Shown here: positions 9,198 to 17,643 of the stretch, in pieces | How positions within the stretch are numbered: the first letter of the stretch is position 1 | Layout: each line of letters opens with the position of its first letter | Source: JBCCGR01 sp039029195 | Lineage (GTDB): Bacteria > Pseudomonadota > Alphaproteobacteria > Rhizobiales > Rhizobiaceae | Assembly: GCA_039029195.1 (NCBI GenBank) | Contig: JBCCGR010000019.1 | Location: 1-64,000 of the forward strand | DNA: 64,000 nt | Direction: 5' to 3' | Program-made: the position numbers and the translations under genes | Notes under the pieces: model-generated | Seen by the model: the letters and a program-made list of their open reading frames with translations, nothing else | What the model was told of the DNA's origin: nothing | Database searches by the model: none

Positions 9198-10403
9198 TCA
9201 GTTGGTTAAAGTTGGCCGAAACCTTGGCGGTATGGCTTTCTTCCCCTTTTCGCCGGTGCTGAATGGGGGAAGATCGTCAATGCGGGCAAGCTGATAGTCA
9301 GGCCGTGGTTTGGGCACGGCGATATAGGGTGGAGGGGTTGCGCCGTTGGCAACGCGAATACCCACCGGGCTTGGCCCGAATGCCCCACCAAGCACGACCC
9401 GGACTGGTTCCTGAGTTCGCACTGGCGGCGTGAGATAAAGCGCTTCTTCGGCCTCACGTCGCTCCAGTTCCCGCTTGAGGCGGGCACGGCGTTTTTTGCG
9501 GGTTTCGCGTTTGGCGGTCTTGCGTTTCTTGCGGCTGCAGACTTCATCGCGAATGCTGATTGCGTTTTTCCGGTTGGCACCATAGGGCCGGAAATTTGCA
9601 AGTGGTGTGGCGGATTTCAATGTCCCGTCAAAGCCTTCGGTCAAGAGCTTGCCAGCCCGAACGGCGCGCTTGCTTGGATGGGTGGCACCCAGAACAACAG
9701 TGACGAGACGACGCCCGTTGCGGGTTGCTGAACCAACAAGATTGTAGCCGCCAGCGCAGATATAACCGGTTTTGAACCCATCAGATCCGGAAAACCGTTC
9801 CGTCAAAGGATTGTGGGATTTCAGGATCGCTTTGCCGTGACGAATGCGTTTGATCCTGAACAGAGGTCCGTATTGGGGAAACTCGCGGTGCAGAGCGATT
9901 GCCAACACCGCCATGTCGCGGGCGGTGGTGTATTGCAGGTCGTGGTGTAATCCGTGTGGGTTGACGAAATTGGTGTCCAGCATGCCGATCTGTTTGGCAG
10001 TCTGGTTCATGCGGGCCACAAAGGCGCTTTCCGTGCCGGAAAGAGATTCGCCAATGGCGACGGCGATGTCGTTGGCGGACTTTACGATCAGCATCTTCAG
10101 CGCATTGTCGAAGTTCAGAATGGTTCCTTCGGGCAGGCCCATTTTGGATGGCGGATTGCTCAGTGCGTTCTTTGAGACTCGGACAGGCGATTCCAGAGTA
10201 ATTTCACCGGCTTTGATGGCGCGGAATATTACATATGCGGTCATCAATTTGGTGATGGAGGCCGGGTGCCAGCGCTGAAACGCATCTGTATGTGCAAGAA
10301 CAATAGCCCGGTCGGCATCGACCAGAATTTGCGGGCGTGCATGGGCAGAATTTGAGACAACCAGAAATGCCGCCGCCGCGGCGAGCAATCGAAAGAAATA
10401 CAT
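9198..10403 (-). CDS. D-alanyl-D-alanine carboxypeptidase (PBP5/DacA family), basic tail
   Basis: 401 residues with a cleavable-looking leader ending NSAHA. It should trim the terminal D-Ala from peptidoglycan pentapeptides in the periplasm. The three active-site motifs are present: SITK near residue 45, SAN near 110, and KTG (KTGYICAGGYN) near 215. After the catalytic domain comes an unusual stretch of Lys/Arg (CSRKKRKTAKRETRKKRRAR) and a proline-rich end with no obvious amphipathic anchor helix. The tail may bind anionic envelope polymers; that is inference. A modest AGGTG precedes the ATG. Confidence 0.93.
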   Translation of the reverse strand: MYFFRLLAAAAAFLVVSNSAHARPQILVDADRAIVLAHTDAFQRWHPASITKLMTAYVIFRAIKAGEITLESPVRVSKNALSNPPSKMGLPEGTILNFDNALKMLIVKSANDIAVAIGESLSGTESAFVARMNQTAKQIGMLDTNFVNPHGLHHDLQYTTARDMAVLAIALHREFPQYGPLFRIKRIRHGKAILKSHNPLTERFSGSDGFKTGYICAGGYNLVGSATRNGRRLVTVVLGATHPSKRAVRAGKLLTEGFDGTLKSATPLANFRPYGANRKNAISIRDEVCSRKKRKTAKRETRKKRRARLKRELERREAEEALYLTPPVRTQEPVRVVLGGAFGPSPVGIRVANGATPPPYIAVPKPRPDYQLARIDDLPPFSTGEKGKKAIPPRFRPTLTN

Positions 10404-10507
10404 GGATGCACCTGAAGTGAATATCAGTGCTGTTCTTTTAGCGGGTCGTGTTCTGATTTTCGACCGGTTTTTACCTGACCGGTAAACACAAACGCTTAAT
10501 TGGCCGC

Positions 10508-11821
10508 TTAATCGGCGCTTTTGTCACCGGGCGGTGCCTGTTCGACGGGTTCATCAATGGCAACAAGCTCTGTGGGGTAGGGCACATGACTGTTGATATG
10601 CTGGTAGGGGTCTGTGTCCTCCTGCGGCACCGCATCCTTCTTCAACAGGCGGAACAGCACAAACACCGAGAGTGCACCGGCAATAAAAATCGTGACATAG
10701 ATGAAGGACTTGGGACCGTAGATCGGCATCAGCGCCGAGGTCACGGCAGGAACAACAATGCCCGAAACTGACCATGCAACCAGCAGGGTACTTGAAAGCG
10801 CTACGAAATATTGCGGGTCTGCTCGGTCGTTGGCATGGGCGTTGGCGAGCGAGTAGATCGATTCAGTCGCGCCCGCCCAAATTGCGAAGACGGGTATGAG
10901 CCAGAAGAGATTCAGGACGCTCATCTGATTGATCACCACGGCACTTGTGATCACCAGCACGCAGGCGGCGATGAGCACAAAGCGGCGGTCGGTGCGGTCT
11001 GAAATAGCGCCTAGTGGAAGCTGTATGGCAAACATGCCGAATTGCATGAGCAGGTAAAGCAACGCCACATCATCTTTTGAGAAACCGCTGGATGTCGCAA
11101 AGATCGGCACAAAACCCTGACTCATCATGGTGAGACCACCAACGGCGATCATTGCACCCAAGCCGACGGGCGAAATGCGCCAGACGGCGCGCACATTGAT
11201 TGCGATGGATTCCGGTGGTGGTGGCGCGTTGAGGCGCGTCAGGCCGATTGGGAGCATGGACAGTGTGACGAACAGGATCGCCAACATCGGGGCGGCGGTG
11301 TTGTTGAGCTCAATCAACCGCAACATGTAGCCACCGATGCCGATGCCCACCACGTACATCATGTAGAAGACAGCCAACACCCGCCCGCGCCACTGATTTT
11401 CAGACGCGTCGTTGAGCCAGCTTTGTGCCACCACGAACAGTCCGGTTGCGGCAAATCCGTAGAGCGCGCGCGCCAGAACCCACAGCCAGGGATTGTTTCC
11501 AAGCGACAGCAAAAGCGCTGAAATTACGATCACAGCCGCCATACAGACATATGTGCGTGCATGACTCACCCGCCGAACCACCCAGCCAATAGCGAAACAA
11601 CCGATCAGCCCGCCGAACGCCAATGCGCTGACCATGGTGCCAGCCACCCATGGTGGTTGGCCGATCTGGGCAAGCCGCAACGGTACATAAGCATGAAGCA
11701 ATCCCGTGCCGAGCGCCAAAAGGCCCATTGAAATCAATATGCTGGATACGGCAATCAATGGCGCTGATGCGCGTGGTTCCGGCTTATTTGCGTCGCCCGT
11801 GAATGAAGAAACCGAAGACAT
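10508..11821 (-). CDS. Major facilitator superfamily transporter
   Basis: 437 residues with about twelve hydrophobic segments. Loop motifs typical of MFS are visible, such as GWVVRRVSHAR between helices 2 and 3 and the GAISDRTDRR loop in the second half. It most resembles the YcaD-like sugar/drug symporter group with an extended charged C-terminus (PEDTDPYQHI style). Substrate not identifiable. GGGAG lies ten bases before the ATG at 11821. It is transcribed away from the 12-kb intergenic stretch and has its own promoter region there. Confidence 0.85.
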   Translation of the reverse strand: MSSVSSFTGDANKPEPRASAPLIAVSSILISMGLLALGTGLLHAYVPLRLAQIGQPPWVAGTMVSALAFGGLIGCFAIGWVVRRVSHARTYVCMAAVIVISALLLSLGNNPWLWVLARALYGFAATGLFVVAQSWLNDASENQWRGRVLAVFYMMYVVGIGIGGYMLRLIELNNTAAPMLAILFVTLSMLPIGLTRLNAPPPPESIAINVRAVWRISPVGLGAMIAVGGLTMMSQGFVPIFATSSGFSKDDVALLYLLMQFGMFAIQLPLGAISDRTDRRFVLIAACVLVITSAVVINQMSVLNLFWLIPVFAIWAGATESIYSLANAHANDRADPQYFVALSSTLLVAWSVSGIVVPAVTSALMPIYGPKSFIYVTIFIAGALSVFVLFRLLKKDAVPQEDTDPYQHINSHVPYPTELVAIDEPVEQAPPGDKSAD

Positions 11822-12345
11822 AGTGCACTCCCGCTCCCCCGGATCCCGACCGGCAGGGAAGGTGAGGACGCTAACCCGGAAACTGAAAATTCCCTATCAG
11901 GGAAGCGACCAGATTTCGTTCGGATTTATGATGGTGAGTGGGCATCAGGATTTTCGATCAGGGGATGCACTGGTCAGGTATCAGAATACGCATGAACGAT
12001 TTGTCGACACTTTTGTGTAAGCCTGTTTCATGTGTCGAAATCGCAGAAAAACAAGAACAGACATGTTGTATCTTCGTCGCCTGAAAAAAGAGCGTTGTGA
12101 AATCTCATCCGGACGTCACACATCCTCGGATGCATACCCGTCTGATGCGATGGCTGCCCGTCACCTTTCTGTTTTTCGTGACACGCGCACCATGGCGCGT
12201 GTTGAGGCCAAGATAGACAAGTCGCTGAGCGAACCCTCAACAAAGAACTGAATTGAGCACTTTGCGAAGCGATTTCGCTGGGAACAATCGACGCCACGTG
12301 TCACATTGCGAACCTGTTGATCCACTTGCTTGATTGATCAGGTCC
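11822..12345. other. Intergenic stretch, no supported gene
   Basis: About 520 bases between the MFS gene and the small membrane-protein gene, transcribed in opposite directions. Several short open frames exist, but none has a believable ribosome site or protein-like composition. A clean eight-base inverted repeat (12181-12188 with 12195-12202, six-base loop) can form a hairpin, with a T-rich run just before it on the + strand. It does not have the T-tract position of a terminator for either flanking gene. Promoters for both neighbours are expected here, but I cannot pick the elements with confidence. Confidence 0.4.
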
Positions 12346-12615
12346 ATGGCCAATCACCAGAAATCCGAAGACGAAGCGCGGCTTGAAGAATCCAGGCGCA
12401 TTCTTCGTGGCGTCGACCGCGACAGCGAGACGGTTGGCCGCTCCACATTGGCCCGAACCGCTCAGCAAGCCAGTGATCACATGTTGGCTGAAGACAAAAG
12501 TTCCGATGATTCCATTGAAGTCTGGGGTACCCGAATTGGCCGCATATTGTCGTTGATTGCCTTTGTGGCGCTTGCCATCTGGCTGTTCAACTTCCTTGGC
12601 CGCCCTGCATCATGA
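12346..12615 (+). CDS. Small protein with one C-terminal membrane helix
   Basis: 89 residues from the ATG at 12346. The first 60 residues are hydrophilic and charged (DEARLEESRRILRGVDRDSET), and the last 25 form one membrane segment (LSLIAFVALAIWLFNFL). This tail-anchored shape is common for small alphaproteobacterial proteins of unknown role. Its stop overlaps the ATG of the pyridoxal-kinase-like gene by four bases (ATGA), so the two form a coupled pair. An in-frame TTG at 12334 is a less likely start. The family is not recognised. Confidence 0.7.
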   Translation: MANHQKSEDEARLEESRRILRGVDRDSETVGRSTLARTAQQASDHMLAEDKSSDDSIEVWGTRIGRILSLIAFVALAIWLFNFLGRPAS

Positions 12616-13505
12616 CCCCGTCACAATCTGGTGTGCCCAAAGTTGGTTCGCCGGCAATCATCGTTATTTCCAGTCATGTGGTGCGCGGCTCCGTGGGCAA
12701 TCGCGCAGCGGCGTTCGCACTGGAAGTGCTTGGCCATCCGGTCTGGTCCCTGCCCACCATCATTCTGCCCTGGCATCCCGGACATGGCCCCGCCAATCGC
12801 ATCGTTGCAGACAATTCAAGCTTTGGCGCCGTGATTGATGATCTAAGCCGTGCGCCCTGGCTTGGCGAAGTGGGGGCAGTGCTCTCGGGCTATCTGGGCG
12901 ATGCGTGTCAGGCATCCGACATTGCGCGTCTGGTAGCGGCCGTGAAAACGGCTAATCCGGCGGCACTTTATGCCTGTGATCCCGTGATCGGTGATCATGG
13001 CGGGCTTTATGTGCCGGAGGCGACCGCGGTTGGCATTCGCGACGAACTGATTTCGATCTGCGATATCGCCACGCCCAATCGCTTTGAATTGCAGTGGCTT
13101 AGTGGTTCTGATGATTTTTCCGCCAATGAGGCGCTGGCCGTTGCAGCGCGTGGACTTGGTCCTGCGATCGTGCTTGCGACATCGGCATTTGCGCTTATGC
13201 GCAATTCGATTGGTTCGCTTCTGGTGACCCCGGACAATGCGGAACTAGCCGAGCACCGATATGTTGCCGATCCACCAAATGGCCTTGGCGATCTGATGTC
13301 AGCGCTTTTTCTGTCCCATATAGTGAATGCCGGAACCGGGTTTGAGCAGCAACGGCAGGCGCTTGCGCGATCCGCGGCCTCGGTTTTCGAAATCCTGCAG
13401 CGCACGGCTGCGATGCACGCCCATGAACTGGTTCTGGAACAATCTATCCAAAGTATTCAGCAACCGGCCAGCCCGGTTCAGATGCGGAAAATAGCTGGCA
13501 TTTAA
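12612..13505 (+). CDS. pdxY: Pyridoxal kinase-like (PdxY/PdxK, ribokinase fold)
   Basis: 297 residues. The protein carries the pyridoxal-kinase layout: SSHVVRGSVGNRAAAFALEVLG at the N-terminus, ALYACDPVIGDHGGLYV in the middle, TPNRFELQWLSG, and a C-terminal ATP/anion-hole segment NGLGDLMSALFLS. The usual motif there is G-x-G-D; here it reads GLGD, which keeps the catalytic aspartate. The B6-salvage role (phosphorylating pyridoxal) is likely, but the substrate loop after the first strand differs from E. coli PdxY. It is translationally coupled to the upstream small membrane protein. Confidence 0.8.
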   Translation: MTPSQSGVPKVGSPAIIVISSHVVRGSVGNRAAAFALEVLGHPVWSLPTIILPWHPGHGPANRIVADNSSFGAVIDDLSRAPWLGEVGAVLSGYLGDACQASDIARLVAAVKTANPAALYACDPVIGDHGGLYVPEATAVGIRDELISICDIATPNRFELQWLSGSDDFSANEALAVAARGLGPAIVLATSAFALMRNSIGSLLVTPDNAELAEHRYVADPPNGLGDLMSALFLSHIVNAGTGFEQQRQALARSAASVFEILQRTAAMHAHELVLEQSIQSIQQPASPVQMRKIAGI

Positions 13506-13640
13506 GCAGCAAGTAAGCGGCAAGGGTCCGACTGGAACCAGTCCGATATTGGATGGTGGACCTTCGCCTGCGCGCTGCGGCTGTTGCCACTGCAACCCGT
13601 TGCAATCTTTTGTTTACCAAAATTACAAGCCGCGATGATC

Positions 13641-13666
13641 CGTTAAGCCGCTGTTTGGTCTTAACG
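13641..13666. repeat. Inverted repeat upstream of the GGDEF-EAL gene
   Basis: Perfect seven-base arms CGTTAAG and CTTAACG separated by twelve bases, ending about 33 bases before the GTG start of the cyclic-di-GMP gene. It could be an operator for a dimeric regulator or a hairpin in the leader. The TTAA cores are 14 bases apart, not the seven expected of a CtrA site. Confidence 0.35.
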
Positions 13667-13698
13667 AATAGTGTCGACGCCAGGGGAAGAATGTAGGG

Positions 13699-15750
13699 GT
13701 GGAAGCCGTGTCCTCAAAGGATACTATCCATATTCTGATCGTTGATGATGACGAAGATGATATCTTCCTCATTTGCGACACCATTGATGAGATCGTCGGC
13801 CATAAATATGAGGTCAAGACGGCGCACTCGCCTGCCGCCGCGATCGATCTCCTGGCCAATCACAATTTCGATCTGATCCTGTCTGACTACATGCTCGGTT
13901 CCATTTCGGGCATCGAGTTCATTGGTCAATTGCGGGACAGCGGCATCGACACGCCGGTTATCCTGCTGACCGGCATGGGCGGCGGCACGATCGACCAGGA
14001 AGCGCTGGAAGCCGGCGCATCGGACTTTCTGTCAAAGAGCTCGCTCGAAGCTGAAATTCTTGACCGAACCATTCGCTACACCATCGCGAACACTGAAAAG
14101 CAACGTCTGCTTCAAACGGTGCTCAACAATGCGAACGCCGCAGTTGCGGTTGTCAATCAGGATGGCAAAGCGATCCTGTGGAACTCCAACTTCACCGAAC
14201 TGGTCAATTGGAATGCGGCGAACAATCAGGAAGGTGCAACCGTCGCGGATCTGATCAGCCTGGTCATGGCGTGCGAAACGCTCGACATTCTGATCGGCGA
14301 ACGTATTCACGACCGGCGCCTGGCGAACTTGCCGGATGGTGGCACAGTCATCACACTTCACGATGTGACAGGCCGTGTGCGGGCGTTGGAAGAGCGCCGC
14401 GCTGCTGAAGAGCGTATCGCCTACGTTGCCCTGCATGACAGCTTGACCGGACTTCCCAATCGCTCAGATTTCTCCAACCGAATTGTTGAGCAGATTGAGC
14501 GCGCCCGCGCGGATGGACACGAGTTTTATCTGCTTAATCTGGACCTTAACAGGTTCAAGGAAGTCAACGATGTCTTTGGTCATCACATTGGCGATGGCCT
14601 GTTGAAAGAAGTGGCAGACCGGCTGAGCGGCTGCCTGAAAAGCAACGAGTATCTTGCCCGCCTTGGGGGTGACGAGTTCGTGGCGATCCAGCCTGCGGGT
14701 GACGAAGTTGATGGATTGCCTTCCCTTGCACATCGTTTCCTGTCCTGCATGGACGATACATTCGAGATTGAAGGTAAACTGGTGCGAACCGGCCTGAGTA
14801 TCGGTGCCGCCTCGTTCCCGAAACAGGGTGACAATCCAGAAGAACTGCTTTCCAACGCCGATGTCGCCATGTATCGGGCGAAGGAAACACCATTTGCGAA
14901 AGTGTCCGTGTTCGATCAGGCCATGGACAACAACATCCGCGAAAAACGCTTCCTGGCGATGGAGCTGAAATCAGCGGTGCAGAATGAAGAACTGGAAGTG
15001 TTCTTCCAACCTCAGGCCAATGTCGCAACCGGCGATCTGGTTGGTTTTGAGGCTCTTGCTCGCTGGCATCATCCTGAGCGTGGTGCCGTTTCGCCAGCCA
15101 CATTCATTCCGATTGCGGAAGAAAACGGTCTGATTATTGACCTTGGCGAATATATTTTGCGGCGTTCGTGTCAGATCGCTTCAAAGTGGTCGAAAGATAT
15201 TCATGTGGCGGTGAACGTGTCCGCCGTTCAGATCCGCCACACCGATCTTATAAGCCTGACGCGCTCCGTGCTTGTGGACACTGGACTTTCACCCAGCCGG
15301 CTGGAACTGGAAGTCACTGAATCTGTTCTGATTGAAGATCTTGAGCAAACACTCCACGTGCTGCGCGGCATCAAGGGAATGGGCGTTGCGATCGCCATGG
15401 ATGACTTTGGTACAGGTTACTCATCATTGTCATCGCTGCTTTCGTTCCCGTTCGACAAAATCAAGATCGACCGGTCGTTCATCGAGCATATCGGCGTCAA
15501 CGCTCAGGCGACGGAAATCGTTCGTGCCATCATTGGTATGAGCAACAATATGAACTTCGGAATTGTTGCTGAAGGGGTTCAGAGCGACGAGCATGTCAAT
15601 TTCCTGCGGGAGCACAGATGTGCAATCATGCAGGGCTATTTGCTTGGGCCGCCAATGCCGGCTGAAAAAGCCGAGCTGATGATTGAAGGCATGTCGTTTG
15701 AAGATATTGATGCGATGAACAGCCCGTCGGCAATGGCCAGATCAGCTTGA
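13699..15750 (+). CDS. REC-PAS-GGDEF-EAL cyclic-di-GMP signalling protein
   Basis: 683 residues. A receiver domain (1-125) keeps the acidic pocket D16-D18, phosphoacceptor D63, T91 and K113. A short PAS-like sensor follows (about 135-235), then GGDEF at 323-327 and EAL at 451-453. The EAL site looks complete: NVS, ELEVTES, DDFGTGYSS, KIDRSF, AEGVQ and QGYLLG, so phosphodiesterase activity is expected. The GGDEF motif is intact, but the position five residues before it lacks the RxxD inhibitory site. Both synthesis and breakdown of cyclic-di-GMP are possible, controlled by phosphorylation. The start is GTG at 13699; a second in-frame GTG at 13708 is nearly as good. The partner kinase is not in the window. 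Confidence 0.92.
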   Translation: MEAVSSKDTIHILIVDDDEDDIFLICDTIDEIVGHKYEVKTAHSPAAAIDLLANHNFDLILSDYMLGSISGIEFIGQLRDSGIDTPVILLTGMGGGTIDQEALEAGASDFLSKSSLEAEILDRTIRYTIANTEKQRLLQTVLNNANAAVAVVNQDGKAILWNSNFTELVNWNAANNQEGATVADLISLVMACETLDILIGERIHDRRLANLPDGGTVITLHDVTGRVRALEERRAAEERIAYVALHDSLTGLPNRSDFSNRIVEQIERARADGHEFYLLNLDLNRFKEVNDVFGHHIGDGLLKEVADRLSGCLKSNEYLARLGGDEFVAIQPAGDEVDGLPSLAHRFLSCMDDTFEIEGKLVRTGLSIGAASFPKQGDNPEELLSNADVAMYRAKETPFAKVSVFDQAMDNNIREKRFLAMELKSAVQNEELEVFFQPQANVATGDLVGFEALARWHHPERGAVSPATFIPIAEENGLIIDLGEYILRRSCQIASKWSKDIHVAVNVSAVQIRHTDLISLTRSVLVDTGLSPSRLELEVTESVLIEDLEQTLHVLRGIKGMGVAIAMDDFGTGYSSLSSLLSFPFDKIKIDRSFIEHIGVNAQATEIVRAIIGMSNNMNFGIVAEGVQSDEHVNFLREHRCAIMQGYLLGPPMPAEKAELMIEGMSFEDIDAMNSPSAMARSA

Positions 15751-15844
15751 GCTGATCGGCATAATTCTCTCCCGGCAATAGATTTCTCTTCCAAATCGTC
15801 CTATCCGGTCGCGGTGTTTCCAACCCGACCGGATTCAGCGACTT

Positions 15845-16789
15845 ATGGCCGGAAAGAAAATCAGACTGGGCACGCGCGGCAGCGATCTGGCATTGGCGCA
15901 GGCGCATGAAGTGCGCGACCGGCTGATGGCTGAGGCAGGCATTGCCTTTGATGCCGTTGAGATCAAAGTCATCTCGACGGCTGGTGACCAAATACAGGAT
16001 AAGCCGCTTTCGGAAGTTGGTGGAAAGGGCCTTTTCTCTAAAGAAATTGAAAACGCACTGCTGGCGAACGAAGTCGATATCGCTGTTCACTCGGCCAAGG
16101 ACATGGCGACCCGATTGCCAGACGGGCTTGAGATGCCGGTTTTTTTGCCTCGCGAAGATGTTCGCGATTGTCTGATTTCCAATTCGGTGGCCAACATTGA
16201 CGATTTGCCGCCGGGCGCTGTGGTCGGGTCGGCGTCTCTGCGTCGGCAGGCACTCATTGCCCGTCTTCGACCGGATCTCAATTGCGTTTTGTTTCGCGGC
16301 AATGTCCAGACCCGATTGCGGAAATTGCAGGACGGCCAGGCGGACGCAACGCTGCTGGCGCATGCAGGTCTCAAACGACTTGGCTTGCAAGACAAAGCTG
16401 CGAGCGTGCTCGATACTGATTTATTTCCCCCCGCGCCCGCGCAAGGCGCAATCGGGCTGGAACTCCGCGCGGATGATCATGAGGTTCGGTCCCTGATTAC
16501 CCCAATCAATGATCACGAGACGGAACGAGCGGTCGCTTGCGAGCGTGCGTTTCTGGCTGCGCTTGATGGGTCGTGCCGACTTCCGATTGCCGGCTATGCG
16601 AAAGTTTCCGGTGCGGATCTGAGCTTTCATGGCCTCATTGCAAGCCCGGATGGGCAGTCCGTATTCGAAACGCGTATAGCTGGCCTGGCCACCAATGCTG
16701 AATCCATTGGATCCAATTGCGGCGCTAAACTGCGAGCGCAGGCAGGTGAGATTTTCTTCGAAGGATGGTCAGGTGCGCCAGGTTCCTGA
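15845..16789 (+). CDS. hemC: Porphobilinogen deaminase (hydroxymethylbilane synthase)
   Basis: 314 residues, normal for the family. It joins four porphobilinogens into hydroxymethylbilane in heme and siroheme synthesis. The N-terminal IRLGTRGSDLALAQA, the VGTS-equivalent segment VVGSASLRRQA, and the dipyrromethane-cofactor cysteine in LDGSCRLPIAGYA are all present. First gene of a hemC-hemD-Mic60-hemY cluster, all on the + strand. The ribosome site before the ATG at 15845 is weak. Confidence 0.97.
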   Translation: MAGKKIRLGTRGSDLALAQAHEVRDRLMAEAGIAFDAVEIKVISTAGDQIQDKPLSEVGGKGLFSKEIENALLANEVDIAVHSAKDMATRLPDGLEMPVFLPREDVRDCLISNSVANIDDLPPGAVVGSASLRRQALIARLRPDLNCVLFRGNVQTRLRKLQDGQADATLLAHAGLKRLGLQDKAASVLDTDLFPPAPAQGAIGLELRADDHEVRSLITPINDHETERAVACERAFLAALDGSCRLPIAGYAKVSGADLSFHGLIASPDGQSVFETRIAGLATNAESIGSNCGAKLRAQAGEIFFEGWSGAPGS

Positions 16790-16790
16790 A

Positions 16791-17507
16791 ATGAAAATCC
16801 TTGTGACCCGACCTCAACCGGCAGCGCAGCGCACAGCCGATGTTTTGCGGGCTGGAGGCTATGAGCCAATCGTCGATCCGCTTTTGCGAATTGAGCCGAC
16901 AAACCAAATAATGCCGGTCGGTCAGTTCGGCGGGCTGGTGTTCACAAGCGCAGAGGCTGTGTGCAGCTTCACTGATCATAAGCCCGTCGCGGATTGGGCG
17001 GGAGCAACGGTTTTTTGTGTTGGACGGACCACTTTGGAAACAGCAAAAGACGCAGGCTTTGGTGTGGTTCAGTCGGGAGATGGAACAGCCCGGCAACTTG
17101 CCGAAACCATCGCAATGGATCCTGCGGCGTCGAAGCTGAACTTTCTTTATGTCTGTGCTGAAACGGTGTCATTCGATCTTGCTGGCGATCTGGAGCGAAG
17201 GGGCATCACTTGCTCGACTTGGCCAATTTATCGGGCGGTTGTTGCTTCGGGGTTTCACGGTTCAACACTTGAAGCCTTCGAGAAGGGTGAAGTTGATGCA
17301 GTGTTGCTTTATTCTGCACGGACAGCGAAGGCATTCAGTTATTGTGTCCAACAGGCTGGCATCAGCGATCTGGTCCAAAACGTCCGTATATTCGCTCTTT
17401 CGCGACAGGTTGCGGATGCGCTGGACCCAGACAATTCTTCTGTGGTGGTGATATCAAAGGAACCGACCGAAGTGTCGCTCATAGAGGCAATCAGCGGGGC
17501 GACCTGA
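16791..17507 (+). CDS. hemD: Uroporphyrinogen-III synthase
   Basis: 239 residues from the ATG at 16791, one base after the hemC stop. HemD cyclises hydroxymethylbilane with ring-D inversion. The family is weakly conserved; here the start MKILVTRP, the FTSAEAV segment, the VGRTT segment, and LLYSARTAKAF in the second domain fit. A longer in-frame ORF from 16695 lies within hemC and is rejected, because MKILVTRPQPAA is the normal N-terminus. The next gene starts about 130 bases downstream. Confidence 0.92.
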   Translation: MKILVTRPQPAAQRTADVLRAGGYEPIVDPLLRIEPTNQIMPVGQFGGLVFTSAEAVCSFTDHKPVADWAGATVFCVGRTTLETAKDAGFGVVQSGDGTARQLAETIAMDPAASKLNFLYVCAETVSFDLAGDLERRGITCSTWPIYRAVVASGFHGSTLEAFEKGEVDAVLLYSARTAKAFSYCVQQAGISDLVQNVRIFALSRQVADALDPDNSSVVVISKEPTEVSLIEAISGAT

Positions 17508-17643
17508 CCGGTGTTGCGACCGAATGTCGTCGTGTCCCAAAAAACGCCAAAATATCCTGAAACTGCAACCAAATATGGTAGAGACCACTTAGTGGCGAAT
17601 GAGTGCTTCTCTTTTGAATCTCCCAATTGATCAGGACGAGCCG

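Noticed and set aside
12181..12202. Hairpin ACACGCGC/GCGCGTGT
   Set aside because: No T-run downstream on either strand and no gene end nearby, so not called a terminator.
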